Origin: Alphaproteobacteria bacterium
GTDB lineage: Bacteria > Pseudomonadota > Alphaproteobacteria > Micavibrionales > Micavibrionaceae
Length of the DNA: 24,178 nucleotides
Assembly: GCA_023301785.1 (NCBI GenBank)
Contig: JALZUF010000215.1
Coordinates: 1 to 24,178, forward strand
Reading direction: 5' to 3'
Part shown: one piece after another, positions 1-7,005 of the stretch
Layout of the letters: the number at the start of each line of letters is the position of its first letter
Position numbering within the stretch: the first letter of the stretch is position 1
Position numbers and translations under genes: made by a program
The notes under the pieces: model-generated
Databases searched by the model: none
What the model was told of the DNA's origin: nothing
Seen by the model: the letters and a program-made list of their open reading frames with translations, nothing else

Positions 1-1
1 T

Positions 2-1120
2 TTCGACAATATTGATCATCAATGGTTGCTCGATAACATTACAATGGACAAAACTATTTTAAGGAAATGGCTAAAAGCTGGTTATGTTGAATCTGGCAGT
101 ATTTATCCTACGGAATCTGGAACTCCGCAAGGTGGAATAATATCTCCACTTCTTGCAAATATGGCGTTGGATGGGTTAGGAAAAATATTATCAGAAAAGT
201 TTCCGATGAAAGTTTCTTCAAGAAAACCAACTCATAAGGTTAACTTTGTCAGGTATGCTGATGATTTTATTATTACAGGTAGATCTAAGGAACAATTGGA
301 AATTTTGGTTATGCCGGTGGTAGAGCAATTCTTAATAGAAAGAGGATTAGTGCTATCAAAGGTAAAAACTAGAATTACCTATATTGATTCTGGCTTTGAC
401 TTCTTAGGACAAAACATACGGAAATATAAAGGTGGTAATAAGTATTTGACTAAACCATCTAAGTCCAGTTTATGTAATGTCATAAGAAAAATAAGGAAGA
501 TTGCTAAAGATAATAAGATGATCAAACAAGAATTACTGATCACAATGTTGAATCCAGTAATTCGCGGTTGGACAGCGTATCATAGACATATAGTTGCTAA
601 GGAGAGTTTTAGTAAATTACGGCACGAGATTTTTAAGATTTTATGGCGTTGGTCTAAACGCAGACATCCAAATAAAGGCAGTGGATGGGTCATGAATAAG
701 TACTTTAAACGTGTAAGAGGAGCTTCTTGGAGATTTGCTTGTGAAAGTAAAAATTCTAACAAGCAAAAGGATAAGAGCGAACCTGTAGTTTACAAGTTAG
801 TTGATCCAACCAAACTACCTATCAAAAGACATGTAAAGATTCTTTCTGAAGCAAATCCATATGACAGGCAATGGGAAAGTTATTTTGAGAAGAGACTGAA
901 GTACAAGATGTACCATTCTTTATCAGGAGACAGAAAATTGCAAATTATGTGGAATAAACAGAAAGGAAAATGTCCAGTATGCAAGCAATCGGTAACGATA
1001 GAAACAGACTGGGATGTACATCATGTTCTCCCCAAAAGTAAAGGGGGAGATGATAAATTGTCAAATTTGCAGATGTTACATGTCAACTGTCATAAACAAA
1101 TTCATGCACGGAGGTTTTAA
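2..1120 (+). CDS. ltrA: Group II intron reverse transcriptase/maturase with HNH endonuclease (5' truncated)
   Basis: This multifunctional protein helps the intron splice and copies it into new DNA sites. The reading frame is open from base 2 with FDNIDH, a conserved RT motif, so the N-terminus lies upstream of the window and the TTG at 26 is not a real start. Visible landmarks are the TPQGG...SPLLAN motif (near 124-165), the catalytic YADD box (254-265), the maturase (domain X) region with the NPVIRGWTAYHRHI segment (near 551-595), and a C-terminal HNH nuclease with a CPVC pair (971-982), an HH pair (1019-1024) and the ending LHVNCHKQIH (1076-1105). The visible part is 372 residues. All key motifs are intact, so the protein may be active. 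It ends 43 bases before domain V, the usual place for an ORF in domain IV. Confidence 0.93.
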   Translation, partial: FDNIDHQWLLDNITMDKTILRKWLKAGYVESGSIYPTESGTPQGGIISPLLANMALDGLGKILSEKFPMKVSSRKPTHKVNFVRYADDFIITGRSKEQLEILVMPVVEQFLIERGLVLSKVKTRITYIDSGFDFLGQNIRKYKGGNKYLTKPSKSSLCNVIRKIRKIAKDNKMIKQELLITMLNPVIRGWTAYHRHIVAKESFSKLRHEIFKILWRWSKRRHPNKGSGWVMNKYFKRVRGASWRFACESKNSNKQKDKSEPVVYKLVDPTKLPIKRHVKILSEANPYDRQWESYFEKRLKYKMYHSLSGDRKLQIMWNKQKGKCPVCKQSVTIETDWDVHHVLPKSKGGDDKLSNLQMLHVNCHKQIHARRF

Positions 1121-1162
1121 GTGGTCAAGCTGGTTCTAACAAAATTGGGCTTAAAGAGGCTT

Positions 1163-1239
1163 GAGCCGTATGATGGGAAACTATCAAGTACGGTTCTTAG
1201 GGGACGGAGGAGTTGGCAACTTCTCCTCTGTTACCCGAC
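1163..1239 (+). other. Group II intron ribozyme domains V and VI
   Basis: Domain V is a clear hairpin at 1163-1196: GAGCCGTA pairs with TACGGTTC, a two-base AG bulge follows (1187-1188), then TGAT/ATCA and a GAAA tetraloop (1177-1180). The catalytic triad is AGC at 1164-1166. Domain VI follows (about 1200-1235) as a purine-rich strand pairing with a pyrimidine-rich strand around TTGGCAA. These are the catalytic and branch-point domains, so the 3' half of the ribozyme looks intact. Confidence 0.82.
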
Positions 1240-1240
1240 T

Positions 1241-1846
1241 TTGATGTTTATACTTGCATTTACATTGAATGCAAGTGCATCAGAAGGATTTAAGTTCAAA
1301 CAAGAAGACATGGATTTTGCTCAAGACTTTGCCAGAAGATCAAGGCAAATAAGCATGGTTGCTATTAAAGAGAAATGGCAAGAGTTGCAACAGCAAATAC
1401 AAACATCTGAGGGAGGTTTGGATAATATTGAAGAAGCGGGCCAAACAGCATCACATACTCTTAGAGTGTTTGTATCTAGTTCAATGAATAAGCAGCTACT
1501 CAAGCGCTACATAGAGCAGGCTAAAAGATATAAAGCAGTTTTAGTATTTAATGGATTGCCAAATGGTTCATGGCGAGAGCTTGCAGAACTTATCTATGAA
1601 ATCACTGGCGGCACTGCTGAAAACACTGCAGTCCAGCTAGATGACATAAGCTTTAAAGAATATTCTATCAATAGCGTACCAAGCTTTGTTTTAAGTAGCG
1701 AGGAAGATATTTTTAATCAAGACAGAGCAGTAATATACGACAAAGTATCTGGCAATATTGGTATTAAGAGAGCATTAGAGGAAATATACGAGAAAGGAGA
1801 CCTGTCTGAAGTAGCGCAAGAAATATTAGATGAGGCAAGGTTATAG
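1241..1846 (+). CDS. trbC: F-type pilus assembly protein TrbC, 3' exon (interrupted by the intron)
   Basis: TrbC is a periplasmic protein needed to assemble the F-type conjugative pilus. The domain core is visible as LRVFVSSSMNKQLLKRYIEQ followed by a thioredoxin-like segment ending in the SVPSFVL motif with its cis-proline. The coding frame begins just after the group II intron; the first codons (1241 onward) encode a hydrophobic stretch ending ASASEG, which is the end of a signal peptide. The frame is open back to a GTG at 1121, but 1121-1239 is intron ribozyme sequence and should not be counted. An ATG at 1244 gives 200 residues with a very short signal peptide that lacks basic N-terminal residues, so a proper export signal probably needs the upstream exon and splicing. 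The stop overlaps the next gene by one base (TAGTG). Confidence 0.82.
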   Translation: MMFILAFTLNASASEGFKFKQEDMDFAQDFARRSRQISMVAIKEKWQELQQQIQTSEGGLDNIEEAGQTASHTLRVFVSSSMNKQLLKRYIEQAKRYKAVLVFNGLPNGSWRELAELIYEITGGTAENTAVQLDDISFKEYSINSVPSFVLSSEEDIFNQDRAVIYDKVSGNIGIKRALEEIYEKGDLSEVAQEILDEARL

Positions 1847-2952
1847 TGATTATTCAATTAAACATAGCTTCTTTATTATTTGCATTAATCGTTGCAGTCT
1901 CTTTATCTGCAAGAGCAGAATACTCTGACCCAACAACGCAAGTTAATGTTAATGAGCAAACAGATTTATTTGAAAACTCCATGGATGATTGGGGTGGTCT
2001 ACAAGATCAGATCAGAAGTCAAAAATCATCTACGTTAGAAGGCATTGAGGGAAAGCAAGGTCTTGATTCTATCAGCAGCAAGAACCAGTCAGAAATTGAA
2101 AGCTCTGCAAGCAGCCTATCATCTATTAAGGCTACGGACTTAAATTCAAGAGGTACGGAAGAACTATCTAAAGATAATATCATGAATGATATTTATGTTG
2201 ATTTTAGTCGTCCTTTAAACAAGCAGCATATGGTTGATGCTAAGAAATTAGCTAAAGGTCAAGATAGGTTGATGGGTAACTTACTTGAGAAGTTAAAAGA
2301 AATTGGCGTTGATTGCAAAACAGTAAAGGGGCCTGTTGAAAAAGAGCCTACATATTACCTACAAATAGAAAAAACCCAGCATAAGGATACCGTCTATAAC
2401 AAAACTATTTGTGAAGAGCTTCTCAATAGTTATAGATGCACAGATTCAGTTTCTCTGACCTGTAAGAGACGAGGCAAGGGATATGGCGAGTGGGAGCCGA
2501 GAAAAATCAGATTTAATGGCCATGTGTTGCATAACACAAAAATGGATTGGGGTTATGCGCTTAAATGGAAAAGAAAGAGGTGGGGTTGGCATATTACTCC
2601 TAATCATCCTAGCTCAAAAGCTTTTAGTGGTCCTGAAGCTCAAGTTGATTCAAAGTGGAGAACAAACCCAGCTGCAATTATGGCAGATGCGCGTTCTTAT
2701 ATTGCAGCACAATTGGGTGTTTCTATAGAACAAATAGGTGAGAATGTACAGTTTCCAGCAAGTGGTAGAGGTATTGGCAATATTGGCGGTGTTGGTTGCA
2801 GATGGCGTGTTGTTTGGGATGAATATGAGTTTGGTTATAGCTATAGAGAGGCATACGATACTTGTGAAGAGTGGCAAGAGGATTGGACTGAGCGTTGCGA
2901 TTTAGACAAGATAGCTGCTCCAGTTTCCAGCAGATCAGGTGAGCGGGGGTAG
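1846..2952 (+). CDS. Secreted protein, possible N-terminal half of a split TraN
   Basis: This 368-residue exported protein lies between trbC and the Cys-rich traN. It starts with GTG at 1846, overlapping the trbC stop by one base, and has a signal peptide with likely cleavage after SARA (residue 24). A low-complexity Ser/Glu-rich stretch (about 60-110) is followed by a domain with Cys157, 189, 198, 206, 318, 340 and 351 and a Trp-rich section (235-250). The C-terminal part, with C340, then EEWQEDW and C351, resembles the Trp/Cys segment that in full-length TraN proteins comes just before the first conserved Cys cluster. That match, plus a gap of only two bases to traN, suggests it is the N-terminal part of TraN encoded separately. 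This is judged from remembered family patterns, not an alignment. It could instead be an element-specific periplasmic tra protein. Confidence 0.5.
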   Translation: MIIQLNIASLLFALIVAVSLSARAEYSDPTTQVNVNEQTDLFENSMDDWGGLQDQIRSQKSSTLEGIEGKQGLDSISSKNQSEIESSASSLSSIKATDLNSRGTEELSKDNIMNDIYVDFSRPLNKQHMVDAKKLAKGQDRLMGNLLEKLKEIGVDCKTVKGPVEKEPTYYLQIEKTQHKDTVYNKTICEELLNSYRCTDSVSLTCKRRGKGYGEWEPRKIRFNGHVLHNTKMDWGYALKWKRKRWGWHITPNHPSSKAFSGPEAQVDSKWRTNPAAIMADARSYIAAQLGVSIEQIGENVQFPASGRGIGNIGGVGCRWRVVWDEYEFGYSYREAYDTCEEWQEDWTERCDLDKIAAPVSSRSGERG

Positions 2953-2954
2953 TT

Positions 2955-4667
2955 ATGGGATTAAATATAATTAAGACTATTCTAATTTGCTTATTTTGCT
3001 TTTTACTTGCTGAGACTGCATTTGCAGGATCGCGCTTTACTTCTAGCTATTCTTGTAGTGATGCTAAAAAGGTTTGTATTAGTAGCGGAATACGAGAAGT
3101 TGATGGTTTTGAAGTTCATCGGGATTGTTGGGACTGGGCATATGTAAAAACCTGCAATTATCCAAGCAAGAATGATTGTCGCTTATATGGGCATTGTTAT
3201 GCGAATGGTGATAAGGGTTGCCTGTTACAGGATTCACAGGACAATTGCGTTAACATGCAACGCGAGTTTTCTTGTAAGAGTTGGGACGTTGTTAATTTAG
3301 AAAATCAAACATCCAGGATGGGCTTTAAAGAAAAGCCAGGCAAAGATGGGTTAGTTTGCAAAGGCGTTCCATGTATTGATGGACATTGCGTTGATAAGTC
3401 ATATGAGACTAATGGCAAGATGATGGATTCATTGTCAAAACTATATGCAACAAGCAATATGAATCCTGACAAAGATGGTAATTTTAATTTATTTGAAGGA
3501 GCTACTAGCGGATGTTCAAAGAAAGCTCTTGGATATTCTAATTGTTGCCGTATTGGAAAAGTAGGATGGGGTAAGAATATTGGAGCAAAATGTACCAAAG
3601 ATGAGAGAACTCTGATGGAGCAGAGAAGTAAGAATCTTTGTGTATATGTAGGTTCTGTTAAAAAGAAGAAAGCAGGTGTCCATGTTCTAACTAAGCATCG
3701 TTATTGTTGTTTTGGCAATATTCTTGATAAAGTTATTCAGGTAGAAGGTAGGAAGCAGCTTAGAAGGAGTTTTGGCACTGGTGGTAATCCAGATTGTCGG
3801 GGTTTGTCATTACAGGATATTCAATCAATTGATTGGAACAAAATTGACTTTACAGAGTTCATCGAAGATTTAAAAGTTAAGTTTGCAGGGAGTTATAAAA
3901 CTTCTACTGCATCTGAGCTAAAAGATACTATAGAAGGCTCATTAACTAGTATTAATGGATTCGATGAGGATTTAGATGTAGCTGGAAGCGTTGACAGTGA
4001 AAGCTTTGATATAAACAATCCAAGTAATTTAGGTGGTATTAACAGCAATATTAAGGATGATTCGTGGGAAGCGCAGGAAGAGCGCCGAATTGCAGCAGAA
4101 AAGAGAGAAAGAGAGCGTTTAGCAAGACTAGAAGCTGAGAGGTTGGAGCAGGAGAGGCTAGCACGAGAAGCCGAGGAGCAAAGAATTAGACTTGCTCAAG
4201 ATCAAAGAAGGGGGCACTTAAATACTTTAAAGAGTCAAAAGAAATCAGGATTTTCTGAAATAGAAAAGCTCCTAGAGAAAGAGATAGCTTATCATGATTT
4301 ACATTTTTCTGCTTGGATTTCAGGCGGTGCGCCGAACCTGACATATATTGCGGGCCAGAAGTGCAAATTATCAAAAGTGCGCCAAGTATTCCTAAAAGGT
4401 ACAAAAACACGCCTTGAAAGAGAGTTAGCGGAAATCGAGTCAGAGTTTAGCAATATATTACTTCCAGATCAGCTTATCACCAAGAAAGAGTCAAAAGAAG
4501 CAGAGTTGAGTTCTGTTCAGTCAGAACTTGAGAAAGCAAGATCTGATAGAAGTCATAATTCTCGTTGGAATACTGGTTTTGCTTTATCCGAAAGCAAAGA
4601 GAGAGTGAAACATTATGAGCAAGAAAAGTTACGTCTGGAAAAAGAAATAAGAGATGGGGCATATTAA
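2955..4667 (+). CDS. traN: Mating-pair stabilisation protein TraN (Cys-rich, with coiled-coil tail)
   Basis: TraN is an outer-membrane protein of F-type conjugation that stabilises contact between mating cells. The signal peptide is clear (cleavage near AFA, residue 24). Residues 34-281 hold 20 cysteines, including a CSDAKKVC start, the DCWDWAYVKTC segment, CC pairs at 197-198 and 251-252, and the typical end FGTGGNPDCRGLS with LSLQDIQSIDWNKIDF after it. Residues about 371-570 are an unusual addition: a charged Arg/Glu-rich coiled coil (RERERLARLEAERLEQERL and beyond) that is not part of the core family as I know it. The start ATG is two bases after the previous stop. The first part of a standard TraN is missing and may be supplied by the preceding gene. 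Confidence 0.85.
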   Translation: MGLNIIKTILICLFCFLLAETAFAGSRFTSSYSCSDAKKVCISSGIREVDGFEVHRDCWDWAYVKTCNYPSKNDCRLYGHCYANGDKGCLLQDSQDNCVNMQREFSCKSWDVVNLENQTSRMGFKEKPGKDGLVCKGVPCIDGHCVDKSYETNGKMMDSLSKLYATSNMNPDKDGNFNLFEGATSGCSKKALGYSNCCRIGKVGWGKNIGAKCTKDERTLMEQRSKNLCVYVGSVKKKKAGVHVLTKHRYCCFGNILDKVIQVEGRKQLRRSFGTGGNPDCRGLSLQDIQSIDWNKIDFTEFIEDLKVKFAGSYKTSTASELKDTIEGSLTSINGFDEDLDVAGSVDSESFDINNPSNLGGINSNIKDDSWEAQEERRIAAEKRERERLARLEAERLEQERLAREAEEQRIRLAQDQRRGHLNTLKSQKKSGFSEIEKLLEKEIAYHDLHFSAWISGGAPNLTYIAGQKCKLSKVRQVFLKGTKTRLERELAEIESEFSNILLPDQLITKKESKEAELSSVQSELEKARSDRSHNSRWNTGFALSESKERVKHYEQEKLRLEKEIRDGAY

Positions 4668-4668
4668 T

Positions 4669-5529
4669 ATGAATATTGCAGTTAAAACAAGATTTGCTAA
4701 AGCGCTTGTAGCATTAATATTAATGTTAGGAATAACTAGTGAGGCATTGGCAAACAATAAGTTCTTTGATCAGCGTTATCGTGGTTGGTTGTGGTTTGAT
4801 GAATCTGATCGAGAAAATGCCGTTGATAACCAAGACTTGAATAGCGCCGAGGATAAAGCAAAGCTTCCAACATTACAAGAGATGCAAGAGGCAAAAAGAG
4901 AGAATGAGAAATTTGCTCAAGAGCTAGAAATGCTAAAGCATTTGGCTATTCGTCATCCAGATAATCTTGAGTATATCAAACTATACAAGTTAAAAGAAAA
5001 AGAAATGATGGATCGTGCTCAGCTGCTTGGTATTAATTGGTTGATGGCTAACTTCTTAAATCCAGACATCGTAGATGAGCTGGAGAATCCGCAAAATATC
5101 TACGGAAGAGATATTAAGAAAGGTGAAAAGAAAAATTCAGATACACAAAAGCTAAAAGATTTAAGCCTTAAGGTAGAGCTATTTGTGTTCCGACAAGATG
5201 ATTGCCCTTATTGTGCTACTCTTGAGAAACACCTACATAGATTTGCAAATAAATATGGATTTAAAGTAGAGGCCATTACTCCAGATAATAGCCAGAGCAG
5301 ATATTTTAAATCTAATCCATCTCCTGAGCTTATAGAGGCTCTAAGTCTTGAGGTTATGCCTACAGTTATTGCAGTAGTTAATAACACACGCGGGCGTTTT
5401 GAACTTGGGCGCGGAGCAGTATCCGTTGCAGATCTTGAAGAAAAATCCTTATTGCTTGCAAAATATCTTGAAGATCAGTCAAAGCAAGAAGCTAGAGGTA
5501 ATAATATCAATAAATATAGCAAACAATAG
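4669..5529 (+). CDS. traF: Conjugal transfer protein TraF, thioredoxin-like
   Basis: TraF is a periplasmic thioredoxin-fold protein of the F-type pilus assembly machinery. The ATG at 4669 is preferred over one at 4654, because it follows the traN stop by one base, has GGGG upstream as a ribosome site, and gives a clean signal peptide (MNIAVKTRFAKALVALIL... ending EALA). The protein is 286 residues. A family motif MGINWLMANFLNP-like stretch is present (here LGINWLMANFLNP), followed by a thioredoxin domain with a CPYC active site at Cys179 and Cys182 and the cis-proline VMPT motif. F-plasmid TraF lacks the CXXC pair, so this version may be redox-active, for example in folding the Cys-rich TraN encoded just upstream. 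That role is inference. Confidence 0.9.
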   Translation: MNIAVKTRFAKALVALILMLGITSEALANNKFFDQRYRGWLWFDESDRENAVDNQDLNSAEDKAKLPTLQEMQEAKRENEKFAQELEMLKHLAIRHPDNLEYIKLYKLKEKEMMDRAQLLGINWLMANFLNPDIVDELENPQNIYGRDIKKGEKKNSDTQKLKDLSLKVELFVFRQDDCPYCATLEKHLHRFANKYGFKVEAITPDNSQSRYFKSNPSPELIEALSLEVMPTVIAVVNNTRGRFELGRGAVSVADLEEKSLLLAKYLEDQSKQEARGNNINKYSKQ

Positions 5530-5539
5530 AAGGTAACTA

Positions 5540-6952
5540 ATGAGTAGAGGCACAAGAGCAATATTAATTGCGGTATTGATATTAAAACTATTTACAGGAG
5601 TAGCACTTGCTGGTTTCGATAATCTGGTTAAAGATGTCTTTCCATCTGGAACTATGAGTAATAGTACAGCATCTGCTATTGTAAAAGAACAAGCAGCTGG
5701 GCATTTTATTGGCGGTTCGGTTATAGTAAAAACTCCTGCCAATCCTAAATTAAAACTAATTCAAGCAAGAGCTCCATCATGTAGGCTTGGTGGCTTGCCA
5801 TGCGGTGCTCAAATAGAAGCACTCGGCGGTGCTATATCTTTAGTATCAGGCGCGGAACTGATGCGATATTTAAAATCACTACCAGCTAATGCTGCAACAT
5901 ATGGAGCAATGATGGCAATAAAAACTCTTTGTCCTCAATGCCAGGATTTACTGGAATATTTAGATGCAAAAGCTGATTGGCTTAATAAGTTTAATCTTGA
6001 TGGCTGTAATTCAATTCAAAGTCTGATGGATCCACTATTTCCAAAAGAAGATGCTAAAGCTCAAGGCTTAAGGCAATCACGTATGGTTTTAACAGGTGGT
6101 GGTAAGGATATGGCGGATTTCCAAAGAAAGTCTAAAACAGATGCAGGTGATCCAACGAGTGGTGTTGCAGAATTAGAATCGCAGCTTGGAGAGAATTATA
6201 ACATTGTCTGGAAAGCTTTAGCTAAAAAAGTGGCTAATACGACAGAAGGTAAAGAACTCAAGCAATTATTGATGAGTATATCAGGTACGATCATTGGTAC
6301 TAAAGGAGAAGATAGAAAACCTAAGGTGCAACATTTAAAGTCATTAGTTAGTCGTGATCTTATAAAGCAGTTTGTTGGTGCTGATGGTGTAGATAGTGAC
6401 AAGATGCGTCTTTATGTTTGTGATGAGGGAACTCATTGCCTAAACCCAGTTGCTAAAGAACAAAATGTCAGAAAGGGTGCATTTTTGTTTCAGAGGGTAC
6501 AGAAGATAGTAGCCTCTCTGACTGATAAAATACTAAATAACAGCGGTGATCTTACCACCGAAGAAGAAACCATCATTGCATTATCATCAGAACAATTAAT
6601 TCTCAAAATAGAAATGGATTTAGCTACATATTCTAGCAAGGCAAATGTTGTTGCTAATCAAACGGAATATGTTGAATCACTTAGTTATGACGTCGTAACT
6701 AGTTATTTGCAAACATTACTTGTTGAAGTCCAAGAAGCGGTAGGGGAGTTATCACATGCGCAAATTGCAGATGCTAAGAAGTTTGAAGCTTTTGAGCGTG
6801 AGACAAGGGAAACAATGCGCATGTTATCGCAGGCAAGAATAGAGGCTAGAGGTAGATACAATATGATTGCTGAAAGCAAAGAAAGACTGCGCCGTGAAGT
6901 AGATTATTTTCAACGATCTTTTGAATCATTTGTTGGCAATAAAGATAATTAG
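5540..6952 (+). CDS. traH: Conjugal transfer pilus assembly protein TraH
   Basis: TraH is a periplasmic/outer-membrane-associated protein of F-type pilus assembly, interacting with TraF and TrbI in the F system. It has a signal peptide cleaved near ALAG (residue 24), then the family core: GGSVIVKTP, the APSCRLGGLPCGAQIEALGG segment, a CPQC pair, and NGC-like DGCNSIQ. The C-terminal region (about 390-470) is predicted coiled coil, as in other TraH proteins. At 470 residues it is close to F TraH (458). It starts 10 bases after traF with an AGAAGG-type ribosome site, so it is cotranscribed. Confidence 0.93.
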   Translation: MSRGTRAILIAVLILKLFTGVALAGFDNLVKDVFPSGTMSNSTASAIVKEQAAGHFIGGSVIVKTPANPKLKLIQARAPSCRLGGLPCGAQIEALGGAISLVSGAELMRYLKSLPANAATYGAMMAIKTLCPQCQDLLEYLDAKADWLNKFNLDGCNSIQSLMDPLFPKEDAKAQGLRQSRMVLTGGGKDMADFQRKSKTDAGDPTSGVAELESQLGENYNIVWKALAKKVANTTEGKELKQLLMSISGTIIGTKGEDRKPKVQHLKSLVSRDLIKQFVGADGVDSDKMRLYVCDEGTHCLNPVAKEQNVRKGAFLFQRVQKIVASLTDKILNNSGDLTTEEETIIALSSEQLILKIEMDLATYSSKANVVANQTEYVESLSYDVVTSYLQTLLVEVQEAVGELSHAQIADAKKFEAFERETRETMRMLSQARIEARGRYNMIAESKERLRREVDYFQRSFESFVGNKDN

Positions 6953-7005
6953 ACTAATACCAGGACAAATAAAAAATAAAAAAACAAAATTTAAGGAAAA
7001 ATATC

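Larger units (their letters stand above)
1..1239 (+). mobile_element. Group II intron, 3' portion
   Basis: This is the downstream part of a bacterial group II intron, a self-splicing retroelement. It contains most of the intron-encoded protein (reverse transcriptase, maturase, HNH) followed by ribozyme domains V and VI. The 5' end lies outside the window. The 3' boundary is placed near 1239 because the sequence after domain VI ends in a CCCGAC-like motif and the next bases open into the signal-peptide region of trbC; an uncertainty of a few bases remains. The intron has the same orientation as the tra operon, so splicing could restore a trbC transcript. Confidence 0.85.

Noticed and set aside
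1121..1239. Open frame from GTG 1121 as the N-terminus of TrbC
   Set aside because: This stretch is the intron's domain V and VI ribozyme sequence; the TrbC signal-peptide end begins only after it.
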